Source of the DNA: Candidatus Zixiibacteriota bacterium
GTDB taxonomy: Bacteria > Zixibacteria > MSB-5A5 > GN15 > FEB-12
Direction: 5' to 3'
NCBI GenBank assembly: GCA_030642845.1
Contig: DAOWMZ010000035.1
Span: 1-9,783, forward strand
DNA: 9,783 nucleotides
Below are positions 1-7,598 of the stretch, piece after piece; position 1 is the first letter of the stretch; every line of letters starts with the position of its first letter. The notes below the pieces were generated by a model. It did not search any database, had not been told where the DNA came from, and saw only the letters and a list, made by a program, of their open reading frames with translations. Both the position numbers and the translations under genes were made by a program.

Positions 1-1551
1 GGGAAAAAGGTGGCGTTGATAACACTTGTGGCGTGTACATTAGCAGGTTGTGTTGTTGTGATGATGTGGGCCGGAAAACCTGATTTCGAAGTTCTTTACT
101 CAAATTTACTTCCTAAAGATGCGGGCACAATACTGGGCAAAATAAAAGAGCAAAAGATCCCATATCAAATCTCTTCAAATGGGAATACTATCCTAGTTCC
201 CAGAGAAGAAATTCATGAGATGAGAATGTCTCTTGCCTCAGAGGGCTTGCCACAAGGAAGCGGAATCGGGTTTGAGATTTTTGACAACACTAAGCTTGGT
301 ATGACTGAATTTGTTCATAATATAAATTTTCAGCGGGCATTGCAGGGAGAATTATCTCGAACTATTAATGGGTTGGAAGAGATTGATAGTTCGCGGGTTC
401 ATATTGTTATACCGTCAAAATCTTTATTCATTGACAAAGAAGAATCCGGAACAGCCTCTGTTGTTGTTAGGCTTCATCCCGGCAGGTACTTAGCTCAGGA
501 ACAAATTCAAGGAATCGTTCATCTTGTTTCATCAAGTGTTTCAGGTTTAAGTATAGACAATGTAATTTTAGTAGATAACCACGGAAAAATGCTCTCAGGA
601 TTCAAAGATAGCGATTCAATTTCACAAACCGGCTATCATCAATATGAGTTACAAGAGACTAAAGAAAAATATTTAGAGAATAGCATAAAAACAATGCTTG
701 AAAAGGCATTAGGATCGGGGAAAGCCATTGTGAGAGTCTCATGTTCTCTGAATTTTAAAAGACATGAGAAGACGGAAGAGATCTATAATCCGAAAAACCA
801 GGTAGCAAGAAGTGAACAGATGTTGAGCGAGACGTCTAATCTAGGCCTTCAAAATGCAATGGGAACTCCTATTACGGCATCGAGTATGACATCAAGTGCT
901 TCTGAAAATACAAATTCTACGAATAACCGGTTATTTCAGAAACAAGACAAAACAGTAAACTACGAGATAGGCAAAATTACCAGTCACATAATTGAACCAA
1001 CAGGAATCATCGAAAAAATATCAGTAGCAGTAATTATAGATGGTTCATATAAGAAGGTTATAGCAGAGGATAAAGAAGCGAGCTGGAAATATATTTCCAG
1101 AACAAAAGAGGAAATGAAAAATATTGAAAATATCGTAAAGTCTGCAGTTAATTTTGACGAAAGCCGGGGTGACGAGATAGAAGTTGTTAACATCTCTTTT
1201 GAATCAACCCGGATGGAATTTGCTGAAGATCAGCAAGACATGATAATGCCTGAAGAAAGCTGGTTGTCAAAGGTTAAGGAGAATAAAATTTTAGTCAGAT
1301 ATGGTTTATTAAGCTTATTTGTTTTTTGTATTTTTATTTTTGTAGCGCGACCTTTAGTCAAATGGATGACATCGGGAACAGTGGTGGACATGTCCTTATT
1401 CGAGCAGCTTCCTAAAACAGTAGCAGAGATCGAAGGAGAATATGCACATGGGAAAAAAAGTTTGCCTTTCCGCGATCGTGCATTAGATATGCTAACCAAT
1501 GACAATACAAATTCAATGGATATAATGAAGGGCTGGCTGAAGGAAGGATAA
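1..1551 (+). CDS. fliF: Flagellar MS-ring protein FliF (5' end cut by window)
   Basis: FliF forms the inner-membrane MS ring on which the rotor and export gate are built. The frame is open to base 1, and the first methionine-type codon (GTG at 10) falls at the start of the first membrane segment, so roughly 20-25 N-terminal residues probably lie upstream. Counting from that GTG, a hydrophobic segment covers about residues 2-20. It is followed by the YscJ/FliF ring-building region, including the 'LYSNL' motif and 'SRVHIVIP' at about 130-140. A Ser/Asn/Thr-rich stretch near 285-310 is the usual variable linker. A second membrane segment lies at about 430-447, and a cytoplasmic tail of about 60 residues ends in 'IMKGWLKEG', the helix that binds FliG. 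Apart from the missing start, the length fits the family. fliG follows after 72 bases. Family assignment is secure; the true start is not visible. Confidence 0.96.
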   Translation, partial: GKKVALITLVACTLAGCVVVMMWAGKPDFEVLYSNLLPKDAGTILGKIKEQKIPYQISSNGNTILVPREEIHEMRMSLASEGLPQGSGIGFEIFDNTKLGMTEFVHNINFQRALQGELSRTINGLEEIDSSRVHIVIPSKSLFIDKEESGTASVVVRLHPGRYLAQEQIQGIVHLVSSSVSGLSIDNVILVDNHGKMLSGFKDSDSISQTGYHQYELQETKEKYLENSIKTMLEKALGSGKAIVRVSCSLNFKRHEKTEEIYNPKNQVARSEQMLSETSNLGLQNAMGTPITASSMTSSASENTNSTNNRLFQKQDKTVNYEIGKITSHIIEPTGIIEKISVAVIIDGSYKKVIAEDKEASWKYISRTKEEMKNIENIVKSAVNFDESRGDEIEVVNISFESTRMEFAEDQQDMIMPEESWLSKVKENKILVRYGLLSLFVFCIFIFVARPLVKWMTSGTVVDMSLFEQLPKTVAEIEGEYAHGKKSLPFRDRALDMLTNDNTNSMDIMKGWLKEG

Positions 1552-1623
1552 ATTTTAAACGGACCATAATTAAGTTTAATACTATTTTTGCATATGAGTG
1601 TTAAAATTAGAGTGGAATGACAG

Positions 1624-2601
1624 ATGGATGCTGATAAATTAGCGGGATCGGTAAAGGTAGCTATACTTTTGCAATCAATGGATGGGAATGCAAAACAGAG
1701 TGTATTGGGCAAGATGAACGACAACGAAAGACAGTTGATAGACAATATTCTAGCACAGATGGGGCCGATTTCAATTGATTTAGTCGAAAAAGTGGCAAAA
1801 GAGTTTACAGAAAAAACTAAAAGGGACACAAAGGCTAAAGAAAGCATTCCTAATGGCAAAAATCAGCTAAAAGTTAGTGATAAAGACGAAAAGACAGTTT
1901 TAAAACCATCAAAACTAAGCGCGTTTAGAAGTTTGGATACCGATCATATGATTGAATTAGTTAAAGATGAGCACCCACAGACTATTGCAATAATCATTGC
2001 TCATCTTAGTGCTGAAGTAGGCAGCGAACTCTTAGAAAAGTTGCCTGACGAAATAAAAACTGATGTTGCCATAAGAGTTGCATCTTTAGGAAAAGTAATA
2101 TCCGGCATGGTGGAAGAGATTGAAAAAGTCATTGATAGGATGCTTAGCGACAAGAAGGCCTTTACAACCCACAATGTTGGCGGACCATCTTATTTGGCGG
2201 AAGTATTGAATCAGATTGGCGGAAATTCAGGTCAAATGATATTAGATGAGATTGAGGAGATCAATCCGGAACTGGCAGAAGAAATAAAGCAGATGATGTT
2301 TGTTTTTGAGGACCTGATCTTAATTGATGATAAAGGTTTGCAGAAAATTCTAAGAAAAATAGAATCCAAAGTCCTGGCAACAGCATTGAAGGGATCTTCT
2401 GAAGAGGTGCAAGAAAAAGTCTTTAAAAATATGTCCGATCGAGCCAGTGAAATGATGTCTGAGGAAATCGAAGCTCTTGGTGCAGTGAGGATGAAGGATG
2501 TCGAAGATTCCCAGCTGGCAATTATCAAGGTAATTCAGGATATGGAACAAGAAGGAGAAATAATTATTAGTGGGCGCGGGGGGGAGGAATTTATTGGATA
2601 G
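1624..2601 (+). CDS. fliG: Flagellar motor switch protein FliG
   Basis: FliG is the rotor protein that binds the FliF tail, couples to FliM and meets the MotA stator to produce torque. The 325 residues show all three FliG domains. The N-terminal domain begins 'AGSVKVAILL'. The middle domain has the EHPQ motif at 116-119 and the flexible Gly-Gly at 186-187. The C-terminal domain has 'MFVFEDL' from 225. The charged torque residues known from E. coli have counterparts at K256, R273, E280/E281 and R289, with Glu-Glu in place of Asp-Asp, so the motor face looks intact. The ATG at 1624 puts the N-terminus where FliG proteins usually begin; the ribosome-binding site before it (GAGTGGA, about 1610-1616) is only moderate. 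The linker at about 62-96 is lysine-rich and diverged. The 3' end overlaps the proposed fliH start by 8 bases, suggesting coupled translation. Confidence 0.97.
   Translation: MDADKLAGSVKVAILLQSMDGNAKQSVLGKMNDNERQLIDNILAQMGPISIDLVEKVAKEFTEKTKRDTKAKESIPNGKNQLKVSDKDEKTVLKPSKLSAFRSLDTDHMIELVKDEHPQTIAIIIAHLSAEVGSELLEKLPDEIKTDVAIRVASLGKVISGMVEEIEKVIDRMLSDKKAFTTHNVGGPSYLAEVLNQIGGNSGQMILDEIEEINPELAEEIKQMMFVFEDLILIDDKGLQKILRKIESKVLATALKGSSEEVQEKVFKNMSDRASEMMSEEIEALGAVRMKDVEDSQLAIIKVIQDMEQEGEIIISGRGGEEFIG
2581..2588 (+). promoter_or_regulatory. Ribosome-binding site that favours a TTG start for fliH
   Basis: GGGGAGGA lies inside the last codons of fliG and ends 5 bases before the TTG at 2594. It is the best-spaced ribosome-binding site near the fliH start. 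The ATG at 2630 has its own GGAGG (2623-2627), but only 2 bases separate them, which is too close. The GTG at 2570 has no good site at a normal distance. Confidence 0.55.
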
Positions 2602-3328
2602 AATAACAAAAAGGGATCGTTTGGAGGAAATGGACAAATTCCATCTATACTCTTTTCCGGTTATTGCTGTCGAGCAGCCTATGAATTGGGAAAAGCAGAC
2701 TGAAAAAATGAACGATTTTCATCAATCAAAAGTCGAAGGGATGAATGAAAATGATTTCGAATTATTCAAAAGTTCCAATGGAACTGATGGCTTTAACGAT
2801 AGTGTAAAAGATAAGGTAATAAAAATTGAGGAACAGGCTTATATAGATGGATTCGCAAAAGGGAAAATAGCAGGTGTTAAAATAGGAAAAAAGAAATTCC
2901 AACCTGTTTTGAAAAATATGCAACAATCTCTTGTAGAATTAGAAACTGCAAAGAAAAAAATTTATCTTAATGCCGAAAAAGGAGCTGTCGAACTGGCATT
3001 GGCTATAGCGAGGAAGATAGTGTGTTGCGAGATTTCAACAAACAGAAATATTGTTTTAAGTATAGTCAGAAAAGCCCTTGAAGCAATCGATGGGCAGGAA
3101 AAAATTAGAATAAGGATGAGCCCATCCGATATTCGGCTAATAAAAGATGCCGAGTTAGAATGGGCAGCATTGGTTGATAATGTCGAAACTATTGACTTTA
3201 AAGAGGACGAGAATATTCTTAATGGTGGTTGCGTAATTGAGACAAATTTAGGAGAAATTGACGCAAGAATCGACAAACAGTTGCAAGTAGTTGAGGAGGC
3301 CTTTGATTTGGAACTTCAAAGATTATAA
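2594..3328 (+). CDS. fliH: Flagellar export ATPase regulator FliH
   Basis: FliH dimers hold and inhibit the FliI ATPase and dock it at the export gate. I place the start at TTG 2594 (244 residues) because it has a well-spaced ribosome-binding site and gives an N-terminus starting 'MDRITKRDRLEE', close to the usual FliH pattern of Arg-Ile-x-Lys near the start. Alternatives are GTG 2570 (252 residues) and ATG 2630 (232 residues). Residues about 86-98 carry four glycines at exact four-residue spacing (GxxxGxxxGxxxG), the helix-packing repeat known in FliH. The C-terminal domain, about 131-230, contains 'ALAIARKIV', 'IRIRMSPSDI' and 'NGGCVIETNLGEIDARIDKQL' in pieces typical of FliH/SctL. The region between about 30 and 75 is poorly conserved. 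It overlaps fliG by 8 bases, and 200 bases separate it from its partner fliI. Confidence 0.9.
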   Translation: MDRITKRDRLEEMDKFHLYSFPVIAVEQPMNWEKQTEKMNDFHQSKVEGMNENDFELFKSSNGTDGFNDSVKDKVIKIEEQAYIDGFAKGKIAGVKIGKKKFQPVLKNMQQSLVELETAKKKIYLNAEKGAVELALAIARKIVCCEISTNRNIVLSIVRKALEAIDGQEKIRIRMSPSDIRLIKDAELEWAALVDNVETIDFKEDENILNGGCVIETNLGEIDARIDKQLQVVEEAFDLELQRL

Positions 3329-3363
3329 TGGCGATGAAGGCTTTTGTGCTCAGGTATGTGATA

Positions 3364-3391
3364 TCAACAAATGACAGTCCCTAAGTATAAT
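3364..3391 (+). promoter_or_regulatory. Possible sigma-70-type internal promoter upstream of fliI
   Basis: TCAACA (4 of 6 matches to TTGACA) at 3364-3369 is separated by 16 bases from a perfect TATAAT at 3386-3391. Transcription would begin near 3398 and give fliI a leader of about 130 bases that contains the hairpin at 3419-3440. In DNA this AT-rich a TATAAT can occur by chance, so this is tentative. Its position in a long gap inside an otherwise compact gene block is the main support. Confidence 0.3.
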
Positions 3392-3418
3392 ATGTTCTGC
3401 AGCCTTTAAAACAAGAGC

Positions 3419-3440
3419 TCCCTATGTATGACAATAGGGA
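3419..3440 (+). repeat. Hairpin with a competing upstream arm in the fliI leader
   Basis: TCCCTAT (3419-3425) pairs perfectly with ATAGGGA (3434-3440) around an 8-base loop. An upstream sequence, GTCCCTA (3377-3383), can instead pair with TAGGGAC (3435-3441), also over 7 bp, so the two arms compete for one partner. No U-run follows, so it does not look like an intrinsic terminator. It could be an mRNA processing or stability element, a protein-binding site, or chance. Confidence 0.4.
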
Positions 3441-3528
3441 CATAATTTTCAATATGCTAAAATGTTACATCGAGCTTTAATTAAAACCTTTGTAATCTAA
3501 ACGGTTTATTGATTAAAGGAATAACAAA

Positions 3529-4848
3529 ATGGGATCCGTTATCAACTTTAATAAATATCATAAGTATTTAGAGACATATAATCCTATTAGGGTTCAAGGG
3601 ACAGTAACGAATGTTGTAGGCCTTGTTGCTGAGGCTCGTGGTCCCGCATCCAGATTAGGGAGTATTTGTGAGATCTATCCCAATTCTGGTATGGCGAATA
3701 TAAAAGCAGAAGTCTTGGGGTTTAGAGGCAATAATATTTTATTGATGCCTTTAGAAGAGATAAGGGGAATAGGTCCTGGATGCCGTGTTGTAGCCAGTGA
3801 ACAGGAGGCATTGGTAAGCGTTGGTAATGATCTTTTGGGAAGAGTAATTGACGGTCTGGGTAACCCTATAGACAATAAAGGGCCAATTCGAATTGATAAT
3901 GAATATCCCATTTATATTAAACCGACCAATCCGCTTTCAAGAAGAAGAATAAAAGAACCAATGAGTATTGGAGTAAGAGCAATAGACGGACTGTTAACCA
4001 TAGGCTGCGGACAGAGGATGGGAATATTCTCGGCATCGGGCGTGGGTAAGAGTGTTCTCTTAGGAATGATAGCTCGTAACACCAATGCGGATGTCAATGT
4101 CATTGCTTTAATCGGGGAGCGGGGTAGGGAAGTAAATGACTTTTTAGAAAGGGACCTTGGAGAAGAAGGATTAAAAAGATCGGTTGTGGTTGTTGCTACC
4201 TCCGATCACCTTCCTTTGATAAGAATGAGAGGGGCTTTTATTGCTACAGCAATTGCCGAGTATTTTCGTGATCAGGGTAAAAATGTAATCCTTATGATGG
4301 ATTCCGTAACTCGATTTGCAATGGCTCAAAGGGAAATAGGTCTTGCGCTTGGTGAGCCGCCAACAACAAAAGGGTATACTCCGTCTGTTTTTACATTGCT
4401 TCCACAGCTATTGGAAAGGGCAGGCACTTCATCAAATAGCGGTACTATAACAGGACTATATACTGTGCTTGTACAAGGCGATGATATGGACGAGCCGATA
4501 GCAGATGCGGTAAGATCAATCCTGGACGGCCATGTTATTCTCAGTAGAGAACTTGCGATACAAGGGCATTATCCAGCGATAGATATTCTGAATAGCATTA
4601 GTCGGGTTATGAACAATATCACAGATTCAAATCATAGGAGGAATGCCAATTCTCTAAAAGGAATACTTGCTACCTATAAAAATGCAGAAGATATGATCAA
4701 TATTGGAGCATATGTAAATGGAAGTAATCCAAGAATTGATCATTCTATTAAGATGATAGACAATGTTAAATCCTTTTTAAAGCAGGATATCGAAGATAAT
4801 ATTAGTTTTCAAGATAGCATAAAGGAACTAGATAGCTTGTTTCGTTAA
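3529..4848 (+). CDS. fliI: Flagellum-specific ATPase FliI
   Basis: FliI is the hexameric ATPase of the flagellar type III export apparatus, related to the F1 beta subunit. It helps unfold substrates and release their chaperones at the gate. The 439 residues match the usual length. An N-terminal beta-barrel domain occupies about 20-90. The Walker A loop (SASGVGKS) is at 168-175, the GERGREV motif with the catalytic glutamate at 196-202, and the Walker B strand (VILMMD) at 253-258. This is followed by the conserved 'TRFAMAQREIGLALGEPP' and, near 315, 'VLVQGDDMDEPIADAVRSIL'. The first two loop positions are Ser-Ala where Ala-Gly is common, a variation found across the export-ATPase family. ATG 3529 has AAGGA 8 bases upstream and gives a normal N-terminus. 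Export features such as 'GRVIDGLGNPID' distinguish it from F1 or V-type ATPases. fliJ follows after 72 bases. Confidence 0.97.
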   Translation: MGSVINFNKYHKYLETYNPIRVQGTVTNVVGLVAEARGPASRLGSICEIYPNSGMANIKAEVLGFRGNNILLMPLEEIRGIGPGCRVVASEQEALVSVGNDLLGRVIDGLGNPIDNKGPIRIDNEYPIYIKPTNPLSRRRIKEPMSIGVRAIDGLLTIGCGQRMGIFSASGVGKSVLLGMIARNTNADVNVIALIGERGREVNDFLERDLGEEGLKRSVVVVATSDHLPLIRMRGAFIATAIAEYFRDQGKNVILMMDSVTRFAMAQREIGLALGEPPTTKGYTPSVFTLLPQLLERAGTSSNSGTITGLYTVLVQGDDMDEPIADAVRSILDGHVILSRELAIQGHYPAIDILNSISRVMNNITDSNHRRNANSLKGILATYKNAEDMINIGAYVNGSNPRIDHSIKMIDNVKSFLKQDIEDNISFQDSIKELDSLFR

Positions 4849-4920
4849 TATATATTCAAGGTCAGTATAGGTAGAATAAACATGATATGACTTTACTTTG
4901 AATCAATGAGGCAATAGTAT

Positions 4921-5373
4921 ATGTCCAAATTTAAGCTCGAACCAGTTTTAAGTCATCGGAACTTGATAGAAGAGAACCTTAAAAAAGAGTTGGCTGAATT
5001 TAAAAAGCTGTTTGGTTCCGAAAGGAATAAATTGCGAGCGTATTTTAGTTACAGAGGTAGGCTGATTGGCGAACTTGAACAAATGCAGGAGGATGGTATT
5101 GTTGCTTCTACCCTAATCTTATACACAAGGTATATAACTTGTTTGGAAAGCGATATTACAAAGCAGAAAATAAAGTTGACAGAGACTAAGCATTTATTGA
5201 GTAACAAAACGAAAGAACTTGTTGAAGCAATGCGAGATAGAAAAATGATCGAAAAGTTAAAAGAAAAGCGTCTGAAATTATTTAAACAAGAGATTATTAG
5301 AACTGAGCAGGATTTTATGGATGAAGTTGCTGTTAATGGATTTAAACGTTCAAATGATGCATGGCAATTGTAA
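4921..5373 (+). CDS. fliJ: Flagellar export protein FliJ
   Basis: FliJ is a small coiled-coil protein that sits in the centre of the FliI hexamer like the gamma stalk of F1 and links it to the gate protein FlhA. The product is 150 residues, the usual size. It begins with 'FKLEPVLSHR', the characteristic FliJ opening, and is then almost wholly charged helix with heptad-like spacing. It ends in 'EQDFMDEVAVNGFKR', matching the common FliJ ending of Asp-Glu, a small residue, then Phe-x-Arg. The start ATG has GAGG at 4908-4911, 9 bases upstream. Sequence conservation in this family is low, so the call rests on the two ends, the coiled-coil character and the position between fliI and fliK. fliK begins 15 bases after its stop. 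Confidence 0.88.
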   Translation: MSKFKLEPVLSHRNLIEENLKKELAEFKKLFGSERNKLRAYFSYRGRLIGELEQMQEDGIVASTLILYTRYITCLESDITKQKIKLTETKHLLSNKTKELVEAMRDRKMIEKLKEKRLKLFKQEIIRTEQDFMDEVAVNGFKRSNDAWQL

Positions 5374-5388
5374 AAAAGGAATAAAGCG

Positions 5389-6960
5389 GTGTTTACAGAC
5401 TTTTTAACAGGAATGGGTAGCCCGGATTTAAATGGTTTTGCTGCCGCAACATATGATAAGGATATCAACTTAGACAGCTTTAGATTTATTGATTGTCTGG
5501 AAGGTATTGAAAAAGATGGCATGTCGCCTCTTTTGAGAGATGCGAGTTGCGTAACCAAAGATCAACATGAAAACTCACAGACAATGGCCTCTCCAAACAT
5601 ATTTCTTAAAGATGAAATATTAAAGTATGTCAATAATGAAAGCCTAAAAGAGGAAGCTGATAACAGTCATTATAAACTTTCCGGTCGCAACGAAGTTGAT
5701 CCTGATTTACAGAAAAATACTGCTAATAGATTGAAAGTAAAAACAGGCTCTTGCGAGATAAACCGTGATTATGCCGAAATGTTAACATCCGCTGATGACC
5801 ACAGGGTCCCCGTATTATTTAAACAACTGGGACTCGATACTGGAAATTATGCAGGAATTCTTTCTGAAACGTTTCAGCGCTCTTCCAGGGTAAGAGACGA
5901 TATTAATTTAAAGACGACCGATAAGATTTTGCAAGAGTCTTTTGAAGGATCCAATTTGGATAAAAAAGATTTATCTGAATCAACATCAAAGTCACTAGAA
6001 GGCTATAGTGAAAAAATAAAATCAATAAAAATATCATCAACTTTTATTCTCCCGAATACTAATAAAGACCATAGAATTAAATCTCTAGGAGATAATAATT
6101 CCTTTTCTAAATCTAATTTGCTTCCGGAAGAAAATGCTGTACTCAAACAAAATATACTTATTAATGTCATTGATCAAAGCATAAAAAACCGCATCGATGA
6201 TAAAACATTTTCAAATAGAATAAATTCATTTAATGGAAATGAACATGGGGCAGCCGGAAACCTGCAAAGTTCGTTAATGCAATATAAGTCATCGTCAAAT
6301 AAAATCGAAAATGTCGAAAGAATTACAGTAGCTGGTGAAATAAATATTGTTGATTTAATCAAGGTAGATGATCCTAATTCAGGTCTTTCCAGCCGGGGTT
6401 CTTCAAAAATTTCCGATACGCTTTTTAGTGCATTGGAAAATAGATCAATGGAAAAGCCTCTTAAAAATGAAATTTTATCACAAATTATCGACAAAGCAAT
6501 AATTACTCTTAAGGATGGTCATAATGAAATTAGAATAAATCTAAAGCCGGAAATATTTGGTCATTTACATTTAAATATTACGACAGATAACAATCAGATA
6601 ACCGCAAAAATTTTGTCTGAATTTCCATTTGTAAAAGAAATCATTGAGAGTAATATAGGACAACTGAAATCTGCTCTACAGGTTCATGGTTTTGATGCTG
6701 ATCAAATCAATGTCTCCGTTACGGACGATTATAATCAATACAATGGATATTCCCGACGACATTCTTTTAATAATTCCCAGTATAATGACGAAGATATGGC
6801 GGGAGATCCAAACACTATTGAAGAAGAAAGTGAAATCAAGCAAATTACAGATGAACCAACAGGAGGATTGAAAAGCGATGTCTGTCTCAGCATTAGAAGC
6901 AGGAATTATGAATACAAACGGATCTTCCGCGTCCCAGCCCAACGTACTCGGCAAAGATGA
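5389..6960 (+). CDS. fliK: Flagellar hook-length control protein FliK
   Basis: FliK is exported during hook growth, measures hook length and, through its C-terminal domain, switches the export gate from hook to filament substrates. Only the C-terminal part is recognisable. Residues about 363-444 form a Flg_hook-type domain, with 'HNEIRINLKPEIFGHLHLNI' and the 'LKPEIFG' core at 385-391. Residues 1-360 are polar, Ser/Asn/Lys-rich and look largely disordered, as expected for the ruler part; I recognise no other domain there. The GTG start at 5389 has AAGGA 8 bases upstream. After the domain a polar, acidic tail of 79 residues follows. Its last 27 residues (497-523) are read out of frame from the start of flgD, giving an 83-base overlap. 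This may be real coupling, a lost stop codon or a sequencing frameshift near the end. Confidence 0.85.
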   Translation: MFTDFLTGMGSPDLNGFAAATYDKDINLDSFRFIDCLEGIEKDGMSPLLRDASCVTKDQHENSQTMASPNIFLKDEILKYVNNESLKEEADNSHYKLSGRNEVDPDLQKNTANRLKVKTGSCEINRDYAEMLTSADDHRVPVLFKQLGLDTGNYAGILSETFQRSSRVRDDINLKTTDKILQESFEGSNLDKKDLSESTSKSLEGYSEKIKSIKISSTFILPNTNKDHRIKSLGDNNSFSKSNLLPEENAVLKQNILINVIDQSIKNRIDDKTFSNRINSFNGNEHGAAGNLQSSLMQYKSSSNKIENVERITVAGEINIVDLIKVDDPNSGLSSRGSSKISDTLFSALENRSMEKPLKNEILSQIIDKAIITLKDGHNEIRINLKPEIFGHLHLNITTDNNQITAKILSEFPFVKEIIESNIGQLKSALQVHGFDADQINVSVTDDYNQYNGYSRRHSFNNSQYNDEDMAGDPNTIEEESEIKQITDEPTGGLKSDVCLSIRSRNYEYKRIFRVPAQRTRQR

Positions 6961-7546
6961 CTTTTTAAAGCTGCTTGTTACTCAACTCCAATATCAAGAT
7001 CCTTTAAGCCCTATGGAAAGTACTGCATTTACGGCGCAACTTGCCCAATTCAGTTCATTGGAGCAACTTAACAATGTTAATGAAAACCTTCAATATCTTC
7101 AGTTATATCAAGCTTCACTTAATAATTCTCAGGCAGTTTCGTTCATCGGGAAAACCGTAGATGCTGTAGGCAATACGATCTTAGTGGATTCAGGTGTTTC
7201 CGACATGGTTCATTTTGAGTTGTCTGACGACGCAAATGAGGTTTATGTTTCTCTTTACGATTCTTTTGGTGAACTTGTCAGGACTCTTGAAGCAGGTTCC
7301 CTAAGTGCTGGTGATCAGACGATTGATTGGGATGCGACCGATTCAGAGGGTAATTCTTTGCCGGACGGAAAATATGCCTTTGAAATTATGGCCGTAGACA
7401 TTAATGATGAATTGGTTGATGTTCTTTCATTCGTTTCCGGAAGAGTTTCCGGTGTAACCTTTAATAACGGGCAGACCTATTTAAGATCTGGGGGTCATGA
7501 AATTTCTATAGGTGACGTACTCAGGATTAGTGAACCGGAAAATTGA
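6878..7546 (+). CDS. flgD: Flagellar hook capping/assembly protein FlgD
   Basis: FlgD forms the temporary cap at the tip of the growing hook and promotes FlgE polymerisation; FlgH-independent and later proteins replace it when the hook is complete. The 222 residues have the full family layout. The conserved export and assembly segment is at about 24-71, including 'LGKDDFLKLLVTQLQYQDPL' and 'FTAQLAQFSSLEQL'. A Tudor-like domain is split around an Ig-like FlgD domain at about 105-175, with the typical 'TIDWDATDSEGNSLPDGKY'. The start ATG at 6878 has AGGAGG at 6861-6866, an 11-base spacing, slightly long. ATG 6908 with AGGA just before it is a possible alternative that would shorten the protein by 10 residues. 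It overlaps the end of fliK and lies 52 bases before flgE, the gene for its assembly partner. Confidence 0.95.
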   Translation: MSVSALEAGIMNTNGSSASQPNVLGKDDFLKLLVTQLQYQDPLSPMESTAFTAQLAQFSSLEQLNNVNENLQYLQLYQASLNNSQAVSFIGKTVDAVGNTILVDSGVSDMVHFELSDDANEVYVSLYDSFGELVRTLEAGSLSAGDQTIDWDATDSEGNSLPDGKYAFEIMAVDINDELVDVLSFVSGRVSGVTFNNGQTYLRSGGHEISIGDVLRISEPEN

Positions 7547-7598
7547 ATTCAATTAGATTAGTGTATCTTTGAACTTTTAAATACCTTAGGAGGTTATT

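Larger units (their letters stand above)
3329..3528. other. Non-coding gap between fliH and fliI
   Basis: This 200-base gap is long for a flagellar operon. It holds a possible promoter with a perfect TATAAT (3386-3391), two direct copies of TCCCTA-GTAT (3378-3388 and 3419-3429, one mismatch in 11), an inverted partner (3434-3441), and a 10-base palindrome TTTAATTAAA (3476-3485). An 18-codon frame starts at ATG 3328, overlapping the fliH stop, and ends at 3384. It resembles nothing I know and I do not call it a gene. The fliI ribosome-binding site AAGGA is at 3516-3520, 8 bases before the ATG. Confidence 0.6.

Noticed and set aside
1230..1859. 209-codon - strand frame across fliF and fliG
   Set aside because: It is antisense to two clear genes, spans their junction and has no family features.
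3328..3384. 18-codon frame coupled to the fliH stop (TAATG overlap)
   Set aside because: Very short, no recognisable product, and it runs into the direct-repeat region. Likely chance.
5049..5558. 169-codon - strand frame across fliJ and fliK
   Set aside because: It is antisense to clear coding frames on the + strand and encodes no recognisable protein.
6686..6871. 61-codon + strand frame within the end of fliK
   Set aside because: It is a shadow of fliK in the flgD frame. Its sequence looks unnatural, while the FliK frame gives the expected hook-control domain.
7557..7566. ATTAGTGTAT before flgE, identical to 10 bases of the left repeat arm
   Set aside because: The match does not extend on either side. 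A 10-base identity in AT-rich DNA can be chance, so I do not count it as a fourth repeat copy.
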